Assembly: GCF_000224145.3 (NCBI RefSeq)
Contig: NC_020170.2
Location: 3,736,646-3,800,645, forward strand
Source of the DNA: Ciona intestinalis
Taxonomy: Eukaryota > Chordata > Ascidiacea > Phlebobranchia > Cionidae
Length of the DNA: 64,000 nucleotides
Reading direction: 5' to 3'
The position numbers were made by a program, and so were the translations under genes. Below, in pieces: positions 1 to 11,652 of this stretch (the stretch's first letter is position 1; every line of letters begins with the position of its first letter). The notes below the pieces were generated by a model that saw only the letters and a program-made list of their open reading frames with translations, searched no databases and was not told where the DNA came from.

Positions 1-46
1 GTTATTATGTGTCAAAGGTGTCCTATCTTCCCCCACCCTACTATAA
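1..46 (+). mobile_element. MITE terminus (cut by window edge)
   Basis: Ends GGTGTCCTATCTTCCCCCAC then CCTACTATA, the 3' terminal inverted repeat of the abundant ~195-bp MITE. Confidence 0.75.
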
Positions 47-451
47 ATTGTTTGGTGAATGGAGTTTATACCAGACACGCAAGCAAGCAGATATGCAAGT
101 ATAATGCAGTATTTTCTAACAGCCTTGTTATATATACAGGTCTCGACGACTAAAAAATGCTTCGTTTTAACTCAATAGCGCAACCAGCCGCTAAACGAAA
201 AAACAGCGCTTACAGTCTGTCAGCAACTACAATGGGAAGTTTCTCCTCGTGGTATCAATACGTACCACAAAATAAGCAAAAACCATGTAAGCGAAGATAA
301 GTTGTGCTTTGGAGTAAGAAAACACCGAGAAAATTAACTTAGTGAACTAACATTAGGTTGTTATAACGAGTGTTCCTGTCCCTCCACGTGAAAATAAATA
401 AGTTACATTAATTCATGCTTATACAGTCATTAGCTATACAGCCCCTCTTAC
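1..451. other. Non-coding part of the Link/F5/8C gene
   Basis: Starts with the end of a MITE (1..46). I see no exon that continues the discoidin domain here; the next exon must lie left of the window. Confidence 0.5.
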
Positions 452-2581
452 CTCCAAATATTGATTCCTACCATCGTGGTGTGGCATCCATGCGTTGATA
501 ACTCCTTCCTTGTGTAAACGTGCAAGGTGTGGATTCCATCTTTCATTCCAGAACGAGTGGTAAACACTGGAAGCTGTCATCTGACCGTCGGTTATTTCTC
601 CAGTCTCTACACCAAGCGGTGACGAGCAGTTTGCTATGGCTGTGTCTAAAATATAGATAAGCATTTGAAAGCAAGAATGCAGTAGTATTGTGCAGTTTGT
701 TACTCGGTGGGATTTGTAATATCTGTAATGGAGTTAGGTCGGGATGGATTGAACAAGTTCAAAAAACTAAATACGGAATTTGTTAAACGTATCACAGCGA
801 CTCCACAGTAAGAGCGTTGTTAATTGTTAAAAACACATTCGGAAAATATGATTTAGGTGTTAACTGTATCTTGTCTTGACCAATATTTCGAATACAATCC
901 CAAAGATTTTATTCTAAAGCACCGCGAATATAGATTATACCACACTTGTCCATATGACTCACCCATGTAACAGAATGCGTCCCATGTTTCACGCCAGTTG
1001 CATAAATGAACGCCAGGTCGATTACCACAGCCAGCCTTTGTTTCGTTCATGGGATATCCAGCTTTCTTTTCTAACAGCCAACCGCAAGAACAATGAGACA
1101 AACTGAAGGAAGTATTCAAATGCATTATTCGTTTGTTTGATACAAATCAGTTCATTCTGTTGTAAAGTATAGTAGGGTGGGGGAAGACGGTAAACCTTTG
1201 GCACATAATATCCAAATATTTCAAGAATTTTTTTAAGTTTTTTGTTTAGTATCAAAAAGGACGGAAAATATAATAAAAAGGTGTCCCATCTTCCCCCACC
1301 CCTACTATATGTTACAATCACGGCTATAAAATGCGCTTTAGAAAAAAATAAAAGTCGTAATAAATTACTTGTAGTATATTACACCTGCATGTAAGTTTTA
1401 GAAGTACATATAGTGTGAGTTCGGGTTTAAGTTTGATCGGTATACGCTTGACTTTAATTCTATGCTGTTAACGTATTTACACACCGAAGTACAGTTATCT
1501 TTAATATAACCAACATAGCCGATCGTTTCACTATAAATAGCAGTGTAAAGGTAGCCATTAAAAGCACTATAAAGTTTTAATTGTTTAAACATGCTTAATT
1601 GTAGTTTTAAGATAAATTAGTACAAGAGTAGCCTATAGCCCTAACAAGGAAGTATGGGGTAACTGTAGTTAAAATCTAGGCCGTCTAATGATGTGCCTAT
1701 TATATCCGTTGGACCTAACTTATGTGTGCGGTGTTGTAAGATAGGGCATGTATTTTTCTCTTTTCTCGTCGCCTTTGGTAGTAAACAAAATAGTTAGAGA
1801 ATTATATAACCGTAGCTCGCGACCCTAAAATTGCTCTGGTATAATTGTTCAAAACAAAATCTGGTAACGTGGGATATAATGTTCTATAACAGTTTCCCAT
1901 GCTATCCCACAGTACCATGGAATGAAATAGCATTACCCGTTAAGTCGTGCTTGATCTAATTCTTGTATTGAAGCCAAACTAGCTCCCAGCGAAGCACATT
2001 TTGCTCGAGCTTGCCAATAATTTAAAGCGTATTGTCCTCTGCCACCAACAGGGAATACTATATAACAAGATATAGAAATTGAACATTCAAGCGTAATATA
2101 AGCTGATAGGAAAAATCGATAACACAGAATGTTGTTATATGACAAGTAGGGTGAGGGAAGATGGGACACCTTTATCCTATACTATCCAAATATTCTGACA
2201 GTGTTTTAAACAAGTAACATCAGTCTATGAGAGTCGTAAGGATACGGTTTTATAAACCTGTGAATTTTATTTTTTACTACCAAATAGATCGAGAAAATAG
2301 AACGCAAAGGTGTCCCATCTTCCCCCACCGTACTCTATAGGTTTCTTTAGAGCTTAGGCGTTAGGTGCACCTTTCAGTTTATAAACAAATATAAACGCAT
2401 TGCATAATACGCCTTTGTCCAATAAGCATAAAACTTGCACCAATTTCTTTCTGACAGTTTGGTAGAACACAAAATATATGTTCAGTACGTAAAAAATTAA
2501 AACGTGTAGAAAAAATATACCTTCTTGCAAGCTTGATACAGCATATGATATCAACAAAATCCCAAACAGAAATATTTTCAT
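452..2581 (-). CDS. Secreted Link-domain plus F5/8 type C (discoidin) protein, 3' part outside window
   Basis: Four coding exons read right to left: 2521..2581, 1937..2057, 963..1102, 452..645; phases agree at each junction and the last ends in phase 0 at a GTAAGA donor, so more exons lie left of the window. Exon 1 is a signal peptide (MKIFLFGILLISYAVSS). Exons 2-3 form a Link (hyaluronan-binding-type) module: VFPVGGRGQYALNYWQARAK, then CGWLLEKKAGYP, CGNRPGV and a closing DAFCYMG. Exon 4 opens an F5/8 type C domain (CSSPLGVETGEITDGQMTAS and later NAWMPHHDGRNQYLE). Link modules bind hyaluronan in vertebrates and discoidin domains bind cell surfaces or matrix, so a secreted matrix or blood-cell adhesion protein is the likely role (inference). 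Neither the rest of the discoidin domain nor the C-terminus is visible. Family assignment is firm; exact orthology is not claimed. Confidence 0.85.
1169..1309 (+). mobile_element. MITE, internally shortened
   Basis: Both terminal inverted repeats are present (AGTAGGGTGGGGGAAGACGG ... CATCTTCCCCCACCCCTACT), but the middle is reduced, giving about 140 bp. It lies in an upstream intron of the Link gene. Confidence 0.8.
1726..1918 (-). mobile_element. MITE, diverged subfamily B
   Basis: Carries the internal GGTAGTAAACAAAATAGTTA and AATTATATAACCG landmarks of subfamily B and the end TATCCCACAGTACC. Confidence 0.65.
2145..2339 (+). mobile_element. MITE, near full length
   Basis: AGTAGGGTGAGGGAAGATGG to TCTTCCCCCACCGTACTCTA, about 195 bp, subfamily A. 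Confidence 0.85.
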
Positions 2582-3859
2582 TTTCGCTTTCTTTTCTCGT
2601 ACAGCAATTGCAATATTTTCCACTAAAATCTGTAAACACAGCAAAAATAACTATAAACATAATTATTTTAGCCAGGTAAATCGTAAAAATAAATAGCTGT
2701 TCTGCTGTGTTACATGTGCAAACAGAAAACATTGTAACGCTTGCAGCAATATACCTACTTCTTTATTGCGCGTATGGTGCAATAATGACTGCAATTAAGT
2801 AAAAAGGAAATGCCGAAACTGCTGCTTTAAGTCACAAGATTTGCCCTTATTGCTTAAAACAACTTGCGTTCGAAAGCTATTGTTTCCTGTTGATGCAAAT
2901 CAGAACGTTCTACATTTACCAGCACCGTTTGCTCTTTGCAAGTCGAAAACAATTTACTGCATTGTATCAAATCTTGTTGCTGTATGTACAAGTACATTTT
3001 TGCTTGCCTGCATACTTTACGCACCATCCCATCACCTCTTGCTGTTGTTATATTACAATCACCTCTCCCTTCGGTTGCTGTGTACGTTAGCACCTCTTAA
3101 TCACCAAAGAAAAAGCGCTGACGGTCGCTTTTCGCTGAGACTCCTCGGGAAATTCCTAATAAAACGCCGAGGTGAAAATAATCAACGCAGCTATTTGGCA
3201 GCTGAGGTGCATTATTATGCGCCTGAAGCTGGAGAAAGAGGCCCACAAGGGCTCGATGCTGTTGTACATGCGACACGTAGTAATTCTGCTGGTTGTGTTT
3301 ATGTAAATGGACAATTATTCTGTGATTAATTGCAACGTGTGCAAGTTTAATAAAAAATGCAGGAATGAATAATTTAACAGTAAACTTTAAACCGGCTGCA
3401 TATACGATATAGTGCAATAACAATTACTATAATGTGCGATGTAAGACTTCTGTGAAAACGAAGCCCAATTTGCATTATTACAGTGATCATTCAAAAATTA
3501 GCTAAAACACTCTGTGGTCAGTTACACCAAATCATTTAGGGGCACCAGTTTTCTTTTATCTATAACATGGAGTATTTTAAAATAGTTTTTTGACCACAGC
3601 GTGAAATAGTGCCAATAAACCCCATTCAAACTAAGAACGGCGTGCGTAGGCCTATTGCATTTTTTAGTATTGTGCAATAATGGATTTTAAAATGAAATAT
3701 TCGATTTCGAAAACACTGTATCGGTTGTAAAAGATTCGAATTCACCACACCGAATCAAACACCTGTTTCGAGACGTAGCGTAAAAAACAGATATGCAATA
3801 TGGGCATAGAATACGCATTGCAACCTCGCACGTAAGCATGCTGTTGTTATTAAATGACG
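2582..3859. other. Intergenic, between the Link gene and the TSP1 membrane protein gene
   Basis: Upstream flank of the Link gene and 3' flank of the TSP1 gene. It contains a 162-codon plus-strand open frame at 2841..3329 without recognisable domains, judged non-coding. Confidence 0.5.
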
Positions 3860-6800
3860 TCATACAAACGCGTCATCGTAGAAATCTTCTTCTGAGCTTG
3901 TGCTCAAAACATCAGCAATATCAGGTATTACAGCTGAAGCGGAATTTAAATCTGGCATTGAAGAAAATTGCTGTTTAGTGTCTTGGTTAACACTCCGCCT
4001 TAAATCTAAAGCAGAATTAAAAGATTTGATTTCTTCTAAATGTGGAAGGGGTAGCTCGCTTTCACATGTTCCTACTGAAGAATGGCATTGATGCATTTGA
4101 TCCAGGAGTCTAGCAGAGGCGAGTGAAAGTGCTGATGCTGAAAAATCATATTGTTCGCTACCGGGAACCCGGAGCGTGTTTTCCGGACGTATCTCTATAT
4201 TTTCAGACTCAGATGCTCCCCTGTCTTCCGGATTCCAGCCAAAATCGCGGAAGAGTTTTTCGTCTTCATCCACAACGACGGATTTACGGAAATCAGTTTC
4301 AAATTCGGCAGAAGTCGTGGAAGAGTCACTTGCGCTAGAAATTTCATCCTCTTCCATTACAACCTGCATCTTTAAAGGTGTGTCTTCACTTTGTGCGTCC
4401 TCTTCAACTTGCTCTTCTTCTCTCTCAACTTCTGTGAGGACCTCGTCCATAAAGTCCATCGCTTCATCGCTATCATTTCGACCACTCGTCCCATTTTGAA
4501 TGGACTCGCGACGAATGGAAGCAACTGAAAGCCAAAGCAACGTATAAGCGCCAACTATTATGTTGGTTGATTAATTGAGAGAATGAATAAATAAATAGAC
4601 GGATAGGTGACGTTTGGCGAAAACCACAGCCTTTATTACACGGTGCCCCATTTTATAAACACACGGTCTGCTTTTCCAAGTTACCACGTATGTGTAACTC
4701 ATATAGGTGCTATTGTTTTTAGTTTTTTTTTTGTTTTGTTTGTATGGCTGACTTTGGATTACCCAAAAGTGACCACTCAGTCTTACCAACAATCATTATA
4801 CGTCAAGTGTTCAATATTTTTTTAAAGATAGAACACATTGTTAGTAGGGTGAAGAAAGATGGGACGCCTTAACATCCAAATATCGTGATCGTGATCGTGT
4901 TTTAAACCATTAACAACGGTCTATGGAAGTCGTGAGAATACGGTTTTATAATTCGTTTCCCACCCTACTGTAAAAAATTCATTATTCTTACCGTCTTCTT
5001 CCTCTCGGATGACTGATAAATTAGATCTTGGATGTGCAGTCCTTCTTCCAGCTACAGGTCGAGGTCTACCTTGTTGAGCTGCCATGTTTACCACGTAAAT
5101 ACGATCGGGACTCGATACGCTCTAAACAAAAATTTGGGTAAATTGATTATATACAGATTACGCATAAAGAATGTATACGGCTGTAGGAATTATTGTATTA
5201 AAAATAGTTAAACATTTAAATGCGTTTATGACAACTGTTTAAAAGTGATCCAAGTATAGGCTATACTACAAAGCATGCGATAGGGGCTGTGTTATATAAT
5301 CACATAACACTTTAACCACATGCTTATCCGTATGACAGTTATTTGAATGTACATTTATATAGCTATTTTTCTTACAGTATTTTGTTCCTCGTTGTGAGAA
5401 ACTGTCAAAACATCAGATCTTCTTCGATTCGGTCGAAGCAAAGTCGTTCGTAACAAACTGCAATATAATACAAATTTATCATTTTTACATTTATTTATAT
5501 GTTTTATTATAGCAAAATAATACGAACTATAACTTTAAAGTTGTCGTTTTTAAATCGCAAGCTGTGCTAATTTGGTACACCCTTTCTTACTGTCAAATAA
5601 TGTTCTAATCTTGCTGACACATTGTGACGGCATTACGGATAATCTGTAAAACTAAGTAACTTCATACAGATTATTTAAAATCTTTAAACCTCATGTCCGC
5701 CTATATTCGTGATAATATGTATATATATATATAAGAGGTATTTTGAAGTAAAGGAAAGTAATTAGGTGTAACTTATATGCAATTTAAGTACCTATAAGTA
5801 TGCCTCTTTTTGAAAGGAAACCTTTTAGGAAAAAATCCTTTATTTTTTTCTATACTAATCAAACCATGTCGTAAAACTGAAATCAAACAAATAACTTTAA
5901 AAATTAAAAAAAAATGGCTTACCTCGTTCCTGCAAATCCTAGTAGCCCCACCATTACTATACCAGCCACTGAAAATGCCGCGATTTTTGCCGAACTACTA
6001 ATTGCGTCGGTAGGGGAAGCCTCTTCTGCCAACCCACCGCCAATATTTCTTCCACCAGGAGTTAATCCTCCGTTCACTGATCGCTTCACACACGCACCCA
6101 GTCTCCATTGTATGGTGCACTTGTTGAACTAAAAACGTCACGAGTTAAAATCTTATTTTATTTGTATAAAAGATTTCCGGTAATTATTTAAGAATTATGT
6201 TATTATTTAAGAATTATGTTATTATTTAAGAATTATGTTATTATTTAAGAATTATGTTATACTTATTAATACTGTGGGGGAAGACGGGACACCTTTAGCG
6301 CATAATATCAAAACATCCCGATCGTGTTTTAAACAACTAACAACGGTCTATGGGGGTCGTGAGGATACAGTTTTACAAATCTTTGAATATTCTTTGTTTA
6401 CTACCGAATGGAACAAAAAAATAAAATGAAAAGGTGTCCTATCTTCCCCCACCCTACTATATACAACTAATATATATGTTCTTTGGTGGAGATACGTGAC
6501 TGCGGAACTACATATTCGCCGAAAAACGCCACCGTATGAATCAGATTACAAACAACAAGATTAAACACGTCATAAAAACGTTAGTAGCTTCTATTTACGT
6601 CAAATACTATATGCGTGGCTATATGACCACATGATTAGCAAAATGGGACATGTTATTCTCTTTTCTCGAATTATTTTGTAGTAAACAAAAAGATATTTTA
6701 CAAAAATCGCAGCCCACGACTCTAAAAGAGCGTTGTTAGTTGTTCAAAACACGATTAGCAAAATATCGGATTTAGGTGCTAACAGTATCCCATCTCACAC

Positions 6801-8293
6801 CACAGGAATACTGTATCTTGTTATTACGCCGATCTGTATACACCCACCTCTTGCTCACATGTTCTACGTCGTGTTTGTCCAGCCCTCAAGTTAGTAGAAA
6901 GTCCTGTACAGTTGTTATCCTGGCACACAACGCAGGATCCCCAATCTGACCATTCGTTACATACCTATGAATTTTATATGTTGAGATAAGATGTAGAGTA
7001 GGGTGGGGTAAGATAGGACACCTTTTCATTCTATTTTCTCGTTCCCTTTGGTAGTAAACAAGGAACATTCAAAAGATTATACAACCGTATTCCCACAACT
7101 CCCATAGACCGTTGTTAATTGTTTAAAACTCGATCAGGATATTTGGATATTATGTGCTAAAGGTGTCCCATCTTCCCCCACAGTACTATATGTTTTATTC
7201 TCTTTATCGTTCCATTTACTGTAAATAAATATTTTCGCAAATTTATTGTAGTAGGGTGGGAAAGATGGGACGTATTCTTTCATTCCATTTTCTCTTCCCA
7301 TTTGGTAGTATAGAAAGAATATTATTTACAAAATTATATAACCGTATCCTATAAAAGCTCTATAATACCATCGTTAAAAACACAATTAGAAAAAAATATG
7401 GGTTATTAGCGGTACCCATCTTACCCCACAGTAATGACTGTTACACCAACGGTTTAAAAACTCTTAGTTTAAACAGTTTAGTTCGCATACGAATTGGTAC
7501 CGGCCCAATAAAAAATAAATACACGAAATGCGTCTTTTGTTTAACAGTATATAGGGCCGTGTATGGTATATTTACTATTTAAGCGTACTGTACTGACGTC
7601 ACTTCAGTATACTATGGTTTAGGACGAACTTGGACAGGTAAAGCGAATAATGAATCAAGTATTAAAAAACCTCTGGTTTGTTGCAGCTGATCAGTCTTGT
7701 AGTAGAAGACGTAGAGTCAGTTGTACATTTCGTTCCAAGTTGTGGATCTATAGTACTTGTCCCATCTAACACACATTTTCTTTGTTGTACAACGACTCCG
7801 CTAGCATTTGCACATTCGATGTGATTCAGCAAAATTTCACCGTTTTTGCAAGTGAAGTTTAACGGAGGTGACCACTCTGTCCACAAGTATTCGTTTGCAC
7901 TTTTTAATGCGCGAGAAAATCGACCCGTCTTTGATGGTACTTGTAAACCCAAGGAAGAGAAGGGTGACCTGAAATACAACAGAATTTTGTATGACTCATT
8001 ATTTTAAAGGAATTCATATTGTAGGTTGGGGGAAGATGGGACACTTTGTTCGACGAGACTTTTTTATTTTTTTTACTGATCCCCATTTATTCGCGTGCTT
8101 AAGTGCTCCATCTTTCCCCACTGTACTATACAAAAACACTGTCGGGATAGAATACATTAAGCTCGAGTGCTGTATATATGCAGGTATATATGTAATGTTA
8201 CCTTTCGCTGTCAATAGCTAGTCCTTTATTGTAGAGAAAAATTGAGAGCAGAAATACAGTCCATAGTATATAAATAAAACGTATGCGAATCAT
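3860..8293 (-). CDS. Single-pass membrane protein with thrombospondin type-1 modules and acidic cytoplasmic tail
   Basis: Seven exons, all in phase: 8202..8293, 7671..7968, 6848..6964, 5923..6128, 5376..5457, 4992..5121, 3860..4524; 529 aa. Exon 1 starts at the first ATG of a hydrophobic signal peptide (MIRIRFIYILWTVFLLSIFL). Residues about 60-185 hold Cys- and Trp-rich TSP1-like modules: LWTEWSPP with spaced Cys, then CNEWSDWGSCVVC with a TRRRTCEQE end. After a Gly/Ser stalk comes a membrane helix at about 218-237 (IAAFSVAGIVMVGLLGFAGT), then basic residues and a long acidic tail (EREEEQVEEDAQSED) ending DDAFV, a possible PDZ ligand. The exon 2 donor (GAG|gttttt) is weak but is the only one that keeps the frame. 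Introns hold several MITEs and a 19-bp tandem repeat. TSP1 modules usually mediate adhesion or guidance; the function here is inferred and I do not recognise an orthologue. Confidence 0.8.
4571..4790 (+). mobile_element. tRNA-like SINE, partial
   Basis: Shares with other copies here the block GAATGAATAAATAAA, then TTACCACGTATGTGTAACTC and GTATGGCTGAC...GTGACCACT. Lies in the last intron of the TSP1 gene. Confidence 0.6.
4841..4972 (+). mobile_element. MITE, 3' internal deletion
   Basis: Starts TAGTAGGGTGAAGAAAGATG; the body runs to the ATACGGTTTTATAATTC landmark, then jumps to the CCCACCCTACTGTA terminus. Confidence 0.75.
6183..6258 (+). repeat. 19-bp tandem repeat, four copies
   Basis: Four nearly perfect copies of ATTATTTAAGAATTATGTT in the TSP1 gene intron, directly upstream of a MITE. 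Confidence 0.9.
6272..6463 (+). mobile_element. MITE, full length
   Basis: CTGTGGGGGAAGACGGGACA to CTTCCCCCACCCTACTATA; subfamily A. Confidence 0.85.
6640..6812 (-). mobile_element. MITE, subfamily B, degraded ends
   Basis: Internal landmarks GTAGTAAACAAAAAGAT and TTTAGGTGCTAACAGTATCC are present; the ends are diverged. Confidence 0.65.
6993..7190 (-). mobile_element. MITE, full length
   Basis: AGTAGGGTGGGGTAAGATAG ... GTCCCATCTTCCCCCACAGT. The internal order is inverted relative to the subfamily A copies scored plus. Confidence 0.85.
7248..7434 (-). mobile_element. MITE, subfamily B
   Basis: Runs from GTAGGGTGGGAAAGATGGGA to CCATCTTACCCCACAGTAAT. Confidence 0.8.
8022..8129. mobile_element. 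Short MITE derivative
   Basis: GTAGGTTGGGGGAAGATGGG and CCATCTTTCCCCACTGTACT flank an unrelated ~65-bp core. Confidence 0.6.
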
Positions 8294-8612
8294 ATTTTTA
8301 CTTTAAAACAATTTATCTAAAGCTTTTTACAGCTCATCTGGTGTAAGAAAAATAGTTGTTTCAAAAGAAAATTTTGATGAGCAAGAATTTTAGGTTACTA
8401 ATTCAAAAACTTTGCTATCGTAACCTTTTACGCATTGAAGCATTTTATAGTTTCGGTATTGGATATACATGAATACACAACTCGTTGTTGTGTCTGACTT
8501 CCTATTGGACGGTTTAATATTATAACCTGGAGACATAACGAAAGTGCTTTCACTGCTTTCTACATTGATTTTAACCTAAAAACTGTAATCATATCTAATC
8601 AGAATGTATATA

Positions 8613-8796
8613 TAGTGGGGTGGGGTAAGACGGGACATATGTTGCACATAGTATCAAAATTTCCTGATCGTGTTTAAAACAACGGTCTATAGGGTGAGGA
8701 TACGGTTTTATACTTCTTTGAATGTTCTTTGTTTATTACCAAATTGGACGAAAAAATAGAATGAAAGGGTGTCCTATCTTCCCCCACCCTACTATA
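8613..8796 (+). mobile_element. MITE, near full length
   Basis: TAGTGGGGTGGGGTAAGACG to CTTCCCCCACCCTACTATA; subfamily A. Confidence 0.85.
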
Positions 8797-9424
8797 TCTA
8801 AAATTTACTCGTCCTGATAAACCAACTTACAAAACTGAGCTAGAGCAAATCTGTTTTGAAATAATAAACCAAATTTGGTATCTTTTTTTCGGCCACTGCC
8901 ATACATTGCATATTATCACATGGAAAAATGAAGTCATCTGATTCAAGCTTACGTCAGTATGTATTGTTCATCGTAAACACAATAGACCTTGCAATCTCTG
9001 TCTGATGATGTAGTTTGACGCACATAAGGGGGAGGACCCTATTCGGTCAGCGCTAAACTGTGTTTTTTTTAATGGGAACAACAAAAAAACCATGCATTGA
9101 AATTTCATGAGGATACGATCAGTATTTATATAAAAAAGACCTATTAAGAATATAACGCCTAGTATGCAGCCGTTTAAACAAACCAAGTCGGTCTCTTACT
9201 TTTTAGTGCTGACAATATATTTTTATAAGATGACCCAATCAACCGAACCCTAACCAAAAGGTTACAGCGCGAATTTAATTGGTTATAAACGGGGATAGCT
9301 TCATACTAGTCTTAAATTTTTCAAAATTTGATTTCTCATAACAGCCGGTGTCCCTGCCCTCTATACCCACTGTCAAGCTATTATTTAACAGAATGCTTTA
9401 ATCTCGATATGTTTTGCTTTTTTT

Positions 9425-9621
9425 ATAGTGGGGTGGGGGAAGATGAGACATCTTTTCATTCTTTTTTCTCGTTCCATTTAGTAGTAAACAAAGAACATTC
9501 AAAGAATTAAGAAACCGTAACCTCATGGCTCCGACAGACCGCTGTAAATTGTTAAAAAAGCCATCAGAATATTTGGATATTGTGTGTTAAAGTTGTCCCG
9601 TCTTTCCCCATCCTACTATAT
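9425..9621 (-). mobile_element. MITE, full length
   Basis: TATAGTGGGGTGGGGGAAGA to GTCTTTCCCCATCCTACTAT. Confidence 0.85.
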
Positions 9622-10310
9622 TTACTTCATTCTGTCTGTACTATAAACCAATGGCTGGAAAATGTTGTTATGCTAAAACATTGTTTCATTACTAATTGTT
9701 CTTTTGCTTTACCTCGGAGTAACATATACTGACACTGCTGTGGTAATAGATTACTAGTACATACCAAGCTTAGTACAGAACGGAAACTCTCTTTAAATAT
9801 CAAACCAATCCTGTTGTATCAGTCCTGCCTTGCCTTGTATAAAATAAACTCCCGTTTTAAGTCATTAAAACATGCCTTTTATTACTAACTCGTGGTTTAT
9901 TACAGTATAGTCTAACAAACTTGTAACATTTAACGTGCAATCACATTATTTTAACTCTATTATCGACTCACTGAACAGGATATGTTGGACCGATAAAAGT
10001 ATATTCTATAATCACACCTTTTATTAGGCCACCTGTAACTTCAAATATATATTGATGAGTGGCACTCATTAAAACTATTGCATAGTAGGCAATCACCGTT
10101 ACCAAAACACTAGCATAGCTCCATCTGACAAACTACGCTTAGATGACTGCGACGCGATCGCATACGTAACATCCTGCTTATAATTTCCGCTCCTGGTGCG
10201 CGCTATGTGCCCACACACACGCGCACATGCAAAACAAATCCCATCGGTGACCCCGCGTTGCAAAGGTCGATCTATTTTAGGCCAGCGCTGGGTGCCTTAT
10301 TGAATATACA

Positions 10311-10491
10311 TAGCAGGTTGGGGATTGGGTAAAAAGTTTTTAGCATCGTCTTACTTATTAGTTAACAAAGATTGTTTACAAAATTATATAACCGCATTCT
10401 CACGAGTTTAATTGTTAAAAATGATTAGGAAACATGCGTTTTTGGTTCTACAAGTATCCTATCTTACTCCACAGTACTATACATAATGTTT
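10311..10491 (-). mobile_element. MITE, degraded subfamily B
   Basis: GCAGGTTGGGGATTGGGTAA to TATCTTACTCCACAGTACTA with internal AAATTATATAACCGCATTCT. Confidence 0.7.
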
Positions 10492-11401
10492 TATGTGCTA
10501 GTAGTAGCATAAATCCGCCTAGAAAATTGTGTCTACATGAAAGCAGGATCGTAAATATTTCCACCAACAGCGCAGCAGTGTAAGAATTCCATTTATTTAT
10601 AGAGATTTTCCTTATACGTGCGCTGTAAATGACGTGGGTTTCACACTTCATTTTATGAATGGTCGCACACGTCAGTCTTCGGTTTTACCTTAAAAATGCC
10701 GACACGTTTTAGTTACAGCATTGTTTAAGTGCAATCGTTTCACAGGCTTATTGAATTTAGTTGATAATTCATCAATCGATTTTTCCATCATAGAAAAACC
10801 CAAATCATCGCACAGTTCGATTTCATTTCGGGCGGTAATTAAACTGGGCTTTCGTAATCGCATTTCGGCTTAGCTAAACTTGTGTTAGGGGATCAATCAG
10901 CAGATCGATGTACGATTGGTGTCACACTACGCCTCGCCTACGAATGCATAAGCCTACTGTGTGGGCCAAATAGTTTACAACCAATGGTTTTAATCTATTT
11001 GTTAATTTAACTCTAATTTAATGTTAATAATTACAATCTTAACGTTAATTTCATGATTACAATTGTTTTCCATACCTGGTTTTAATTTCTTTGGTGTAGG
11101 CTGACGTTGGTGTAGGCCAGAGTCCACATATAAACATATGGACCCTGGTGTTGGCAATGCGTGGCTTTACGCAGATACGAACATTTATATTTCCTTTCCA
11201 ATATATGACTATCGTTTCATTTGTCATGAATAACACGATCGTAATATAAACCCAAATACCTAATAAACGAAGATATATTTTCGAGAAATATTTCACAAAG
11301 CTGATGATATTAATCGAAGCTAGATATCTATGGTCGTATGCAAATAACCACTAGCAACACCCCACGCCATAAACAAAACAAAAATCTTCTCGAATTTTAT
11401 A

Positions 11402-11573
11402 TTTACTCTGATGTAAGCTGGAATACCGTTAGCCCCTAAACTCCATATTTTCTGTTATTAACAACGCTATTAAGTCGCGGGGCCTTGGTTATATAATTGT
11501 TTAGATATTCTTTGTTTACTACCAAATGGGACAGGAAAAGTGAACACAATTTCCCATCTTACCCCTGCTATAC
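11402..11573 (+). mobile_element. MITE, subfamily B, upstream of the LRR gene
   Basis: Internal TTGTTTACTACCAAATGGGA and terminal TTCCCATCTTACCCCTGCTA, about 80 bases before the LRR start codon. Confidence 0.7.
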
Positions 11574-11652
11574 ATTTTAATACATTAAACGGTATAATTT
11601 AAACCTGTTTCATATATATTTTTATACTAGTTTTACTAATATATAATAAGTC

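Larger units (their letters stand above)
8294..11652. other. Intergenic, gene-free
   Basis: Upstream of both the TSP1 gene (minus) and the LRR gene (plus). It holds four MITE copies (8613, 9425, 10311, 11402). No other coding signal was recognised. Confidence 0.55.

Noticed and set aside
2841-3329. 162-codon plus-strand open frame
   Set aside because: No domain, signal or plausible start context. It lies between two minus-strand genes and competing frames overlap it on the other strand. Too little to call a gene.
3854-3861. TGACGTCA near the TSP1 gene stop codon
   Set aside because: It lies at the 3' end of a gene, not near a start, so it is probably a chance CRE match.
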